From Micromonosporaceae bacterium (GTDB lineage Bacteria; Actinomycetota; Actinomycetes; Mycobacteriales; Micromonosporaceae): DNA of 15,769 nt. The notes under the pieces were generated by a model. The model was not told the DNA's origin. It searched no databases and was given only the letters and a program-made list of their open reading frames with translations. The stretch spans positions 1 through 15,769 of the forward strand of contig JADGHA010000043.1 in the NCBI GenBank assembly GCA_019689695.1. Reading direction: 5' to 3'. Positions 5,315 to 14,213 of the stretch are shown in pieces; positions within the stretch are counted from its first letter, which is position 1, and each line of letters starts with the position of its first letter. The position numbers and the translations under genes are program-made.

Positions 5315-7386
5315 CCTTCCTCCTCGCTCATCCTCGCCCTCGGCGGCAGGGCCAGCTCGACCGGGTCCGTGCCGGTGGTCAGCGCCGCTGCCCGCCGCGC
5401 CCGTTCCACCTGCTCGCCGGCCTCCCGCAGCCGGTCCGCCGACGCCACGCCGAACCCGTACGTGGGCAGCAGCCGCAGGAAGCGACCGGCCTCCGCGTCC
5501 AGCAGCTGGTCCACCCTGGCCAGCAGATCCTCGCGGGCCTTCTGCACCAGAGCGCGGATGGACTCGTCGCCGAAGACCAGGTCGAGCACGTGCTGCGCGG
5601 CGACCGTGCGGCCGTCGGCGACGGTCAGGTCCAGCTCGTCCGCGGCGGCGGCCGATGTGGACATCCCCACCATCACCAGCAGGCTCGTGGCGGTGTTGGC
5701 GTATTCGGTGCCGCTGGCCGCCGCTCCGCTGCCGGCTGCCGCGTCGACCAGCGCGGACAGGCCCTGCCGCCAGTCGCGGACCAGCCGTTCGACCCGCCGT
5801 GCCAGGTCGCCCGACGGGTGGGCCAGGTCGGGCCGCGCCAACGCCGCGCCGCTGGGGTGCGCCTGCCAACCCGCGTACGCCTGCTCGGCGCCGTCGGCCG
5901 CCGCGGCCTGTACGAGCGCCGCCACTGCCGATTCCAGGGCGGCCCGCAGCGCCTCTCCCGGCGCCCGCCGCCGGGAAAGGGTGGCCACCACCCGGTCCAA
6001 TGCCCGGCCACTGCGCGCCTTGAGAACGCGTATCAGCTCGCCGGTGCCGACGAGCTCCCGCCACCGGGCGAGCACCTCACCACGCAGCAGGGTGCCGTCC
6101 CGCAGGCCGCGGTCGACGCGGGCCCGCGCGGCGCGGTACGCCGCCCCGGCCCGGTCGGTCAGCACCCTGGTGGCGGCCGCCTGCTCCTCGGCGGCCTCGG
6201 CCAGGCCCGCCACGATCGGCTCGATCGTGGCCAGGGCGCCGTCCACGGTCTGCCGGATCACCGCGGCGCGGACTGTCTCGTCCCCGGCCAGGCCGGCCAG
6301 CCAGGCGGCGATGGGTGCGACCACCTCCTCGGCGAGCAGCCCTTGCCCGTCCAGCGCCGCCTCCGGCAGTACGAACAGCGGGACGCCGCGGAAGCCGTGG
6401 ACGCCGAGCAGGTCGGTCAGGTGGGGGACGACCTCGTCGGCCGCCGCGGGTGGAACACGGTCGAGGACGAGGGCGACCGCCGTCCCCCGGTATGCGGCGG
6501 TGCGCAGCAGCTCCCACGGGACGGCGTCGGCGTACCGGGCGGCGCTGGTCACGAACAGCCACAGGTCGGCAGCGGAGAGCAGCTGCGCGGCGAGCTTCCG
6601 GTTTGTGGCGACCACCGAGTCCACGTCTGGCGCGTCGACCAGGGCGAGCCCGGGGGTGAGCGCGGGCGCCTCGACCAGGCGTAGCGTGTGCGGATCGTCC
6701 CCGGGCTTGGCCGTGCGGCTCAGGCCGGGCAGCAGCCGGCCGTGCCGGAACCACGCCGCGTCGGCCGGGTGGGACACCAGGACCGGCGCGCGGGTGGTCG
6801 GCCGCAGTACGCCGGCCGGGCTGACCGGTGCCCGGACCAGGCTGTTGACCAAGGTGGACTTGCCGGCGCCGGTGGACCCGCCGACCACCACCAGCAGCGG
6901 CGCGTCCAACCGGGCCAGCCGCGGGAGCAGGTAGTCGTCGAGCTGGTCGACCAGCGCCGCGCTGGTGCGGCGGGCCTGCTCGGTGCTCGGCAGCACCAGC
7001 GGGTAGGTGCAGCTGAGAAGCTCGGTTCGCAGCTTGCGGAGGGCGAGGGCAAGATCTCCGATGTGCCCGGGGACAGCGAGGGCCTCAACCTCGGCCGGGG
7101 GCCGGCGGGGCCGCCCAGCAAGGGGTCCCGCCGCCGCCTGGGAAGGCTGGTCCGGCGCGTCCATGGCGGGCGTGTCCACGGCCGGGGCGGACTGGTGCCT
7201 GTCTATCGGCACCGATCCGTTCCGATCGGGGAAGTCGGTTCGCGGGACAGCTGTCATCCCCTCTGCCGGATCGGTCACCGTCGGGGTCGGCGCCGCGGCA
7301 GCCACGGTCTTCGGCCCGCTCTCCGCCGGTGCGGCGGATTGAGTTTCGCCGTTGTGGGCGACAGCGGGCTGGCCGTGCGTCGTCAC
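5311..7386 (-). CDS. Dynamin-like GTPase (first of a pair), atypical G4
   Basis: This protein is up to 691 residues long. Residues 1 to about 100 are low-complexity, rich in Pro, Ala and Thr, and then a helical segment leads into a P-loop, GSTGAGKST (170-178). RPTTRAPV (195-202) can be the switch I threonine and DAPDVDS (251-257) the G3 motif. The usual N/TKxD base-recognition motif is missing: the matching strand ends VALVLDRVPP (about 304-313). No clear membrane helix is visible, although a short hydrophobic patch, SLLVMVGM, lies in the C-terminal helical region. The GTG start at 7386 has only a weak ribosome site; ATG at 7257 or 7164 is possible, so the N-terminus is uncertain. It overlaps the second GTPase by four bases and probably works with it at the membrane. 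Confidence 0.78.
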   Translation of the reverse strand: MTTHGQPAVAHNGETQSAAPAESGPKTVAAAAPTPTVTDPAEGMTAVPRTDFPDRNGSVPIDRHQSAPAVDTPAMDAPDQPSQAAAGPLAGRPRRPPAEVEALAVPGHIGDLALALRKLRTELLSCTYPLVLPSTEQARRTSAALVDQLDDYLLPRLARLDAPLLVVVGGSTGAGKSTLVNSLVRAPVSPAGVLRPTTRAPVLVSHPADAAWFRHGRLLPGLSRTAKPGDDPHTLRLVEAPALTPGLALVDAPDVDSVVATNRKLAAQLLSAADLWLFVTSAARYADAVPWELLRTAAYRGTAVALVLDRVPPAAADEVVPHLTDLLGVHGFRGVPLFVLPEAALDGQGLLAEEVVAPIAAWLAGLAGDETVRAAVIRQTVDGALATIEPIVAGLAEAAEEQAAATRVLTDRAGAAYRAARARVDRGLRDGTLLRGEVLARWRELVGTGELIRVLKARSGRALDRVVATLSRRRAPGEALRAALESAVAALVQAAAADGAEQAYAGWQAHPSGAALARPDLAHPSGDLARRVERLVRDWRQGLSALVDAAAGSGAAASGTEYANTATSLLVMVGMSTSAAAADELDLTVADGRTVAAQHVLDLVFGDESIRALVQKAREDLLARVDQLLDAEAGRFLRLLPTYGFGVASADRLREAGEQVERARRAAALTTGTDPVELALPPRARMSEEEG

Positions 7387-7436
7387 GGCAACAGCCTAAG
7401 TGCTGATCGTCCGTCGCGGCGCGCGGAGAAGTTCGT

Positions 7437-7455
7437 CGATCTAGATATACCACCA
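7437..7455 (-). promoter_or_regulatory. Possible promoter of the dynamin-like operon
   Basis: The only AT-rich run upstream of the first GTPase on the minus strand gives TATATC at 7449-7444, a plausible -10, which would start RNA near 7437 and leave a leader of about 50 bases before GTG 7386. There is no clear -35. The palindrome ATCTAGAT overlaps it at 7439-7446. The assignment is tentative. Confidence 0.3.
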
Positions 7456-7514
7456 CAAACCGGAATCCCGTCGCCGGCTCGGCCAAGGTTGCGTGTGACC
7501 GGCTCAATCTTTCC

Positions 7515-7543
7515 TTGACTCTGCCCTGGCCCGTGTCATCATT
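7515..7543 (+). promoter_or_regulatory. dnaK promoter (-35 TTGACT, -10 ATCATT)
   Basis: TTGACT at 7515-7520 is a near-consensus -35 and lies 17 bases before ATCATT (7538-7543), a weak -10. RNA would start near 7550, leaving a leader of about 107 bases before dnaK. That leader can form two small hairpins, ACCAG/CTGGT (7573-7585) and GGCGGG/CCCGCC (7588-7605). The HspR-type repeat overlaps the -10 and start point. Confidence 0.6.
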
Positions 7544-7561
7544 GAGTCCGGTCCGCTCAAC
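7541..7561 (+). promoter_or_regulatory. HAIR operator (HspR-binding inverted repeat)
   Basis: ATTGAGT, a seven-base spacer, then GCTCAAC match the HAIR consensus CTTGAGT-N7-ACTCAAG with the exact spacing: 6 of 7 in the first half and 5 of 7 in the second. It lies over the -10 and start point of dnaK, as in Streptomyces, so the HspR encoded at the end of the operon would repress transcription until heat shock. A reversed arrangement, CTCAA-N7-TTGAC, lies just upstream at 7503-7519 and includes the -35. Confidence 0.8.
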
Positions 7562-7656
7562 TTGGGTGGGCCACCAGATGCTGGTCTGGCGGGCGGCGAC
7601 CCGCCGCGACGCCGGCCGGCACCGGGGGACAACTGCTCACCTGGAGGAACACGAAC

Positions 7657-9516
<1,860 letters not shown>

Positions 9517-9522
9517 CGATGC

Positions 9523-9570
9523 CAGAGGTGCCTGTCCCCCTGCGGGGACGCTCGGGGCCAGGCACCTTTG
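9523..9570 (+). terminator. Stable hairpin between dnaK and grpE (attenuator or mRNA-stabilising stem)
   Basis: AGGTGCCTG (9526-9534) pairs perfectly with CAGGCACCT (9559-9567). The stem extends outward by three more pairs, one of them G-U, to 9523/9570, and a CCCC/GGGG stem can form inside the loop. It begins seven bases after the dnaK stop and ends 16 bases before grpE. Only TTT follows the base of the stem, so it is likely a partial terminator or a 3' stabiliser giving more dnaK than grpE mRNA. Confidence 0.65.
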
Positions 9571-9586
9571 CTAGTGAGGTGGATCG

Positions 9587-10564
9587 GTGACTGAGCGAGA
9601 CGGTTCCACGCCCGCGGAACAGCCGGGCGCAGAGCCGTCGCGGGAACGGGTCGTGATCCGGGACCGCCGGAAGATCGACCCGACTGGCGCGACGAGCACT
9701 TCGAGCGAGTCCGGCCGGCAGGGCCGGCCGGGCCCGTCCGCCCGTTCCGCAGGCAAGCCGCGGACCGCGGACCGCGAACCGGAGGCCGCGGGCGGCTCGG
9801 CCGGGCCGGCGGCCGGAGGGAACACCGGAGATGACTCGGGCGCCGGAGTCCGGCAAGCTGGGCACGGCAAATCCGAGGGGAAGCGGACCGGACCCGAGGG
9901 CACGCCCGCCGAGCCCGAGGTCGCCGGTGGCGAGCCCGCAAAGGGCGGCGACGAGTCGACGGAGGGTGCTGTGCGGGAGTCCGCTGGACTCGACGAACGG
10001 ACCGCCGAGGCGGCGGAGACTGCGCAGACCGCGGCCGCTGCGGAGACCGCAGAGACTGCGGAGACAGCGGAGACGGTGCACGCCGCCGAGACCGGCGAGG
10101 CCGCCGGGGACGCGGCGCTCGGCCCGCTGGGCGCCGAGCTGGAGGCACTGCGTGCCGAGCTCGACGAGCGGACCCGTGACCTCCAGCGGGTCACCGCCGA
10201 GTACGCGAACTACCGCAAGCGGGTCGATCGCGACCGCGGACTGGTGGCCGAACAGGCGACCGGCGCGGTGCTCAGCGCGCTGCTGCCGGTGCTGGACGAC
10301 CTGGACCGGGCCCGCGAGCACGGCGACCTGGTCGGCCCGTTCGCCGCGGTGGCCGAGCAGCTGTCCGGTGCGCTGGCCAAGTTCGGCCTGAGCGCCTTCG
10401 GTGAGAAGGGTGACCCGTTCGACCCGACCCGGCACGAAGCGGTGGCGCACCTGACCTCGGCCGAGGTGACCGAGCCGACCTGCGTCGAGGTGATGCGGCG
10501 CGGCTACCTGCTGGGCGACCGGCTGCTGCGCCCGGCCCTGGTCGCGGTCGCCGACCCGGAATAA
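9587..10564 (+). CDS. grpE: Nucleotide exchange factor GrpE with long N-terminal extension
   Basis: This 325-residue protein is the ADP/ATP exchange factor for DnaK. Only the C-terminal 145 or so residues are the GrpE fold: a long helix from about 180 (LGAELEALRAELDERTRDLQ onward), YANYRKRVDRDR, VLDDLDRA, then the beta domain with FDPTRHEAVAH and GYLLGDRLLRPALVAVA near the end. The first 180 residues are low-complexity, polar and Gly/Ala/Glu/Thr-rich, and contain a seven-fold repeat of an Ala-Glu-Thr unit. Most GrpE proteins are about 170-230 residues, so this arm is unusually long. The GTG start has GAGGTGG just upstream. It lies 70 bases after dnaK, behind a hairpin, and 100 bases before dnaJ. 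An internal start would shorten the arm, but none has a good ribosome site that I could identify. Confidence 0.95.
   Translation: MTERDGSTPAEQPGAEPSRERVVIRDRRKIDPTGATSTSSESGRQGRPGPSARSAGKPRTADREPEAAGGSAGPAAGGNTGDDSGAGVRQAGHGKSEGKRTGPEGTPAEPEVAGGEPAKGGDESTEGAVRESAGLDERTAEAAETAQTAAAAETAETAETAETVHAAETGEAAGDAALGPLGAELEALRAELDERTRDLQRVTAEYANYRKRVDRDRGLVAEQATGAVLSALLPVLDDLDRAREHGDLVGPFAAVAEQLSGALAKFGLSAFGEKGDPFDPTRHEAVAHLTSAEVTEPTCVEVMRRGYLLGDRLLRPALVAVADPE
10013..10075 (+). repeat. Nine-base tandem repeat within grpE (seven units)
   Basis: Seven consecutive nine-base units of the pattern GCGGAGACN run in frame and encode Ala-Glu-Thr with variants (AET, AQT, AAA, AET, AET, AET, AET), residues 143-163 of GrpE. 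The third unit is the most diverged. Such an array can change length by slippage without shifting the frame. Confidence 0.85.
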
Positions 10565-10664
10565 CTGGCAACGATCAGCGTTGATCAAGGAGATCTTTCC
10601 GGCAGGCCGAGGCCGGATCTGACCGATCTTCCTGATCGATGAGCAGGCGGAAGGAGGTGGACGG
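10565..10664 (+). other. grpE-dnaJ spacer with clustered GATC sites
   Basis: This 100-base spacer within the operon holds six GATC tetramers between 10573 and 10637. They include the palindrome GATCAGCGTTGATC at 10573-10586 and a possible CCGGC/GCCGG stem (10599-10603 with 10612-10616). It ends in the strong dnaJ ribosome site AAGGAGGTG (10651-10659). No gene is visible. Confidence 0.55.
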
Positions 10665-11849
10665 GTGAGCTCGAAGGACTGGCTGGAAAAGGACTTCTAC
10701 ACGGTTCTCGGCGTACCGAAGTCCGCCTCCACCGACGAGATCAAGCGGGCGTACCGCAAGCTGGCCCGGGAGCTGCACCCGGACCGCAACCCAGGCAACA
10801 AGGAGGCCGAGGAGAAGTTCAAGGCCGCCTCCGAGGCGTACGACGTGCTCTCCGACGAGCGTCGGCGCAAGGAGTACGACGAGATGCGCGATCTCTTCGG
10901 CTCCGGCGCGTTCCGGCGCGGCGCCCGCGGTGGTGACCCGGGCGGGTTCCCGTTCGGCATGTCGGACCTCTTCGAGGGGGTCAACCGCGGCGCCGGCCGG
11001 TTCGGCGGCACCGGCGGCTTCTCCGACCTGTTCAGCTCGATCTTCATGGGCGGCGGCGCTGGCATGCGCCGTGGGCCCGCCCGCGGTCGGGATGTCGAGG
11101 CGGAGGTCACGCTCGACTTCGCCGACGCGGTTCGCGGCGTCACGCTGCCGCTGACGCTGCGGGCGCCCGGGGTCTGCGATACCTGCCAGGGCAGCGGCGC
11201 CAGGCCGGGCACCCGGCCCCGGATCTGTCCGCAGTGCGCCGGCTCCGGCCTGATCACCCGCAACCAGGGGTCGTTCAGCTTCTCCGAGCCGTGCCGCGAG
11301 TGCCAGGGCGTCGGCTCGATCGTGGACGAGAAGTGCCCGGAGTGCCGGGGCACCGGTGGCGTCACCAAGACCCGGACGCTGAATGTCCGCATCCCGCCGG
11401 GCGTTTCGGACGGGCAGCGGATCCGGCTCGCCGGCCGCGGCGAGCCGGGCGATCGCGGCGGCCCGGCCGGCGACCTGTACGTGCTGGTGCAGGTCCGCCC
11501 GGATCCGCTGTTCGGCCGCACCGGCCAGGATCTGACGCTCACCGTCCCGGTCACCTACCCGGAGGCGGTGCTCGGGGTGGATCTTCGAGTACCCACATTG
11601 GACGGTGCGGTGACCGTGCGGGTGCCACCCGGTACGCCGAGCGGGCGGACCCTGCGGGTACGCGGCAAGGGCGTGCCCAGCCGCAACGGCAAGGCCGGCG
11701 ATCTGCTGGTCACTGTGGACGTGACGGTGCCGAAGACGCTCTCCGACGAGGCGCGGGCGGCACTGGAAAAGTTCGCCGCGCAGGTGCCGCCCGCACCGCG
11801 GGAGCACATTGAAACGCTGGCACGCAGAGCGGCACGCCAGGGCGGGTAG
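10665..11849 (+). CDS. dnaJ: Chaperone protein DnaJ (Hsp40), type I
   Basis: This 394-residue co-chaperone stimulates DnaK ATPase activity and delivers substrates. The J domain covers residues 9-75 with HPD at 38-40. A Gly/Phe-rich segment follows to about 140. The zinc-finger domain has four CxxCxGxG repeats: CDTCQGSG (171-178), CPQCAGSG (188-195), CRECQGVG (210-217) and CPECRGTG (224-231). The C-terminal substrate-binding domains include PPGVSDGQRIRLAGRGEPG and LRVRGKGVPSRNG. The GTG start has a full AAGGAGGTG ribosome site seven bases upstream. The domain set is complete for the actinobacterial DnaJ1 type encoded in the dnaK operon. The stop is 13 bases before hspR, so the two are co-transcribed. 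Confidence 0.98.
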   Translation: MSSKDWLEKDFYTVLGVPKSASTDEIKRAYRKLARELHPDRNPGNKEAEEKFKAASEAYDVLSDERRRKEYDEMRDLFGSGAFRRGARGGDPGGFPFGMSDLFEGVNRGAGRFGGTGGFSDLFSSIFMGGGAGMRRGPARGRDVEAEVTLDFADAVRGVTLPLTLRAPGVCDTCQGSGARPGTRPRICPQCAGSGLITRNQGSFSFSEPCRECQGVGSIVDEKCPECRGTGGVTKTRTLNVRIPPGVSDGQRIRLAGRGEPGDRGGPAGDLYVLVQVRPDPLFGRTGQDLTLTVPVTYPEAVLGVDLRVPTLDGAVTVRVPPGTPSGRTLRVRGKGVPSRNGKAGDLLVTVDVTVPKTLSDEARAALEKFAAQVPPAPREHIETLARRAARQGG

Positions 11850-11862
11850 GAGAGCCGTCGCC

Positions 11863-12345
11863 ATGAATGAGTTCTTTTCGATGGAGCAGGCGTCCGACGC
11901 GAAGGTCCTGATCATCTCGGTGGCCGCTCGGATGGCCGGCATGCACCCGCAGACGCTGCGGCAGTACGACCGGCTCGGCCTGGTGCAGCCCGGCCGGGCG
12001 GCCGGCGGCGGCCGGCGCTACAGCGTGCGCGACGTCGCCCTGCTGCGGGAGATCCAGCGGCTGAGCCAGGAGGACGGGGTCAACCTGGCCGGGATCAAGC
12101 GGATCATCGAACTGGAGCAGCTCACCGCCAGCCTGCAGCAGCGGGTCGCCGAGCTGGAGGCGGCGTTGGACGAGGCGTACCAGCAGCTGGCGCAGCTCAC
12201 CGGAGCGCAGGCTGCCGGGCCGGCGATGGAGGCGACCGCACCGTACCCGCGCGGCGCCCTGGTGCCGACCGCGCGGACATCGACGGCGCTGGTGGTATGG
12301 CGCCCACGCCGCGGGTCCGACCGCGGCGGGCGGCAGGGCCGCTGA
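11863..12345 (+). CDS. hspR: Heat shock repressor HspR (MerR family)
   Basis: This 160-residue MerR-type regulator has the winged helix at about residues 15-80: VLIISVAARMAGMHPQTLRQ, YDRLGLVQPGR, GGGRRYSVRDVALLREIQRL, then GVNLAGIKRIIELE. A coiled-coil dimer helix follows to about 115 and a disordered tail completes the protein. In Streptomyces and Mycobacterium, HspR binds HAIR repeats with DnaK as co-repressor, so the operon senses free DnaK. The operator at 7541-7561 fits this circuit. I chose ATG 11863 because GGAGAG lies eight bases upstream; an extension to 11809 would overlap dnaJ and adds unrelated residues. It is the last gene of the operon, ending before a strong hairpin. Confidence 0.95.
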   Translation: MNEFFSMEQASDAKVLIISVAARMAGMHPQTLRQYDRLGLVQPGRAAGGGRRYSVRDVALLREIQRLSQEDGVNLAGIKRIIELEQLTASLQQRVAELEAALDEAYQQLAQLTGAQAAGPAMEATAPYPRGALVPTARTSTALVVWRPRRGSDRGGRQGR

Positions 12346-12350
12346 GCGAA

Positions 12351-12378
12351 TCCGCGGCCCGGTGGCCGGGCCCGCGGA
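12351..12378. terminator. Bidirectional terminator between hspR and the convergent gene
   Basis: TCCGCGGCCCGG (12351-12362) pairs with CCGGGCCCGCGGA (12366-12378), leaving one bulged C and a three-base loop. It sits between two convergent stop codons, five bases after hspR, and is nearly symmetrical, so it can serve both strands. There is no U-tract. Confidence 0.7.
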
Positions 12379-12384
12379 GTCGGT

Positions 12385-12816
12385 TCAGCCGAGCCGGCGG
12401 GGGTTGCGTACCAGGCCGCCCTCGCACCAGTCGTGGTAGTCGAACAGTTCCTTGCGGGCCAGCAGGGTGCGGGTGTTGTGTGCCCAGATGGCCATCATCT
12501 CGTCGCCATGCTCCTCGGCCTGCTCCACCAGCTTGCGCAGCCGCCGCTTCGGGTGCGCCTCGAAGTTGGTGCGGATGCCGTCGGCGGCGTAGATGTACAG
12601 GCAGTGCAGCGCGAACCGGCGGGCCGGGCAGGCCGGATCCATGGCGAGCTCGAACAGCGTGCCGATCAGGTGGTCGCCGGAGACCAGCAGGTCCCAGTCG
12701 GGGGGCATGGCGTGCAGCGGCACCGAGTCCGGCTGGTACGCCCAGGCGCGCAACTCAGCCGGGGTGGGGTCAACCGGATTCCCGAAACCGCGAAACCCGG
12801 TCTCTTGCACGCTCAC
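12385..12816 (-). CDS. Conserved soluble protein of unknown function
   Basis: This 143-residue protein has no signal peptide or membrane helix. It looks like a well-folded small helical protein, with the conserved-looking blocks MPPDWDLLVSGDHLIGTLFE (about 37-56), FALHCLYIYAADGIRTNF (68-85), HPKRRLRKLVEQAEEHGDE (87-105) and a C-terminal LFDYHDWCEGGLV. The richness in Trp, His and Cys and the normal GC-ending codons argue for a real gene. I do not recognise a characterised family. The GTG start at 12816 has AGGGGG upstream at about the right distance; a second GTG two codons later is possible. It is convergent with hspR and lies downstream of the antiporter genes, 152 bases away, with a palindrome in the gap, so it may have its own promoter. 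Confidence 0.72.
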   Translation of the reverse strand: MSVQETGFRGFGNPVDPTPAELRAWAYQPDSVPLHAMPPDWDLLVSGDHLIGTLFELAMDPACPARRFALHCLYIYAADGIRTNFEAHPKRRLRKLVEQAEEHGDEMMAIWAHNTRTLLARKELFDYHDWCEGGLVRNPRRLG

Positions 12817-12845
12817 GTCCGCCCCCTACCGCCCTCGTGGAGCGC

Positions 12846-12873
12846 GCAGCCGTCACACCTGCGCAACGGCTGC
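12846..12873. repeat. Inverted repeat upstream of the unknown-function gene
   Basis: GCAGCCGT (12846-12853) is a perfect inverted copy of ACGGCTGC (12866-12873) with a 12-base spacer, 30-57 bases before the GTG start at 12816. On the minus strand a -10-like TACCTT lies at 12905-12900, so the repeat would fall in the leader of that transcript. It may be an operator, or the terminator of the antiporter operon ending at 12969. Confidence 0.4.
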
Positions 12874-12968
12874 AACCCGGACACAGCTCGGGTGGCGCCA
12901 AGGTAACCCGTACGGTCTGCCGGCGGAAGAGGCGCGGCTGCGTTATCACCAAGCCGTTATGTCCGGGC

Positions 12969-14207
12969 TCATTCGTGTGCCTGGACCGGGACGGAGTCAG
13001 GGGCGCCGGCCGGGGCCTGGGTGGCCGGCGCCAGGCTGGTGACGAGCCGGCTGCGCACCCGGCGCTTGAACCACCGGGTGTCGGTCACCCGGGCCAGCAT
13101 CGGCCCGGTCACCACGGTGATCAGGACGTACGCCGTGGCGAGAGGCGCCAGCCTCGGCTCGATACCGGCGCTCACCGCCAGCCCTGCGATGACCACGGAG
13201 AACTCGCCGCGCGGGGAGAGCGCCAAGCCGGCCCGCCACCGGCCGGGCATGCCGATCCCGGCCCGCCTCGCGGACAGATACCCGGTCAGCACCTTCGTCA
13301 CGATGGTGACCACGGCGAGCGCCAGCGCCGGCAGCAGCACCGGCGGCATGTCGCTCGGGTTGGTGCTGAGCCCGAAGAAGACGAAGAAGACCGCGGCGAA
13401 CAGGTCGCGCAGCGGGGCGAGCAGCTCGGTCGCCTGGTGGGCGACCGGCCCGGACAGGGCGATGCCGACCAGGAACGCGCCCACCGCCGCGGAGACCTGC
13501 AACCGCCCGGCGACGCCGGCGACCAGCAGGGTCAGGCCGAATACGCCGAGCAGCAGCGCCTCCGGGTCGCGAACGGAGAAGACGGCGGAGATGGCGTGCC
13601 CGAACCGGATGGCGGCCACCAGCACCAGGAGCACCGTGCCGACCGCGATGACGATGGTCAGCGCGCCGCCGGCCAGCCCGACGCCGGCCAGCACGGCGGT
13701 CAGGATCGGCAGGTATAGGGCCATCGCCAGGTCCTCGATGACCAGGATGGACAGGATGGTCGGGGTCTCCCGGTTACCGAGCCGGCCCAGGTCGCTGAGC
13801 ACCTTGGCGATCACGCCGGAGGACGAGACCCAGGTGATGCCGGCGAGGGTCAGCGCGGCGACCGGCCCCCAGCCGAGCAGCAGCGCGAAGGCGGCGCCGG
13901 GCACCGCGTTGAAGATCCCGTCTAACAGGCCGGCCGGCGCGGAGCGGCGCAGGTTGCTGACCAGCTCGCTGGCGGAGTACTCCAGGCCGAGCATGACCAG
14001 CAGCAGGACCACGCCGATCTCGGCGCCGACGGCGATGAACTCCTCGCTCGCCGACAGCGGCAGGATGCCGCCCTGGCCGAAGGCGAGCCCGGCCAGCAGG
14101 TAGAGCGGTATCGGGGACAGGCCGATTCGACGACCGAGCCGGCCGATGATGCCGAGCGCGAGCAGCAGCGCCCCAACCTCGATCAGCAGGGTGGTCGTGT
14201 CGTGCAC
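12969..14207 (-). CDS. CPA2-family cation/proton antiporter, membrane subunit
   Basis: This 412-residue integral membrane protein has about twelve hydrophobic helices, the length and pattern of monovalent cation:proton antiporter-2 proteins of the KefB/KhtU type. Typical phrases are LYLLAGLAFGQGG near the second helix, VVLLLVMLGLEYS, the unwound-helix region TWVSSSGVIAKVLSDLG, and LVIEDLAMALYLPIL, whose Glu-Asp matches the ion-coupling acidic position. LSPRGEFSVVIAGLA appears near residue 330. It lacks a C-terminal RCK nucleotide-binding domain; that regulatory role is supplied by the gene six bases upstream. GTG 14207 begins the frame with a weak ribosome site, consistent with translational coupling. 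By analogy with Bacillus KhtTU it probably exports potassium or a similar cation in exchange for protons. Confidence 0.88.
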   Translation of the reverse strand: MHDTTTLLIEVGALLLALGIIGRLGRRIGLSPIPLYLLAGLAFGQGGILPLSASEEFIAVGAEIGVVLLLVMLGLEYSASELVSNLRRSAPAGLLDGIFNAVPGAAFALLLGWGPVAALTLAGITWVSSSGVIAKVLSDLGRLGNRETPTILSILVIEDLAMALYLPILTAVLAGVGLAGGALTIVIAVGTVLLVLVAAIRFGHAISAVFSVRDPEALLLGVFGLTLLVAGVAGRLQVSAAVGAFLVGIALSGPVAHQATELLAPLRDLFAAVFFVFFGLSTNPSDMPPVLLPALALAVVTIVTKVLTGYLSARRAGIGMPGRWRAGLALSPRGEFSVVIAGLAVSAGIEPRLAPLATAYVLITVVTGPMLARVTDTRWFKRRVRSRLVTSLAPATQAPAGAPDSVPVQAHE

Positions 14208-14213
14208 GGGTGC

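Noticed and set aside
5315..6064. 250-codon upstream extension of the second GTPase
   Set aside because: It lies entirely within the first GTPase gene in another frame and translates to Gly/Arg-rich sequence without motifs.
4562..6934. Long open frame (790 codons) on the plus strand
   Set aside because: It is antisense to both GTPase genes; the translation is Ser/Arg/Gln-rich and featureless, caused by the codon bias of the true genes.
11809..11862. 18-codon N-terminal extension of hspR
   Set aside because: It overlaps the end of dnaJ, has no ribosome site and adds residues unlike HspR; ATG 11863 has GGAGAG upstream.
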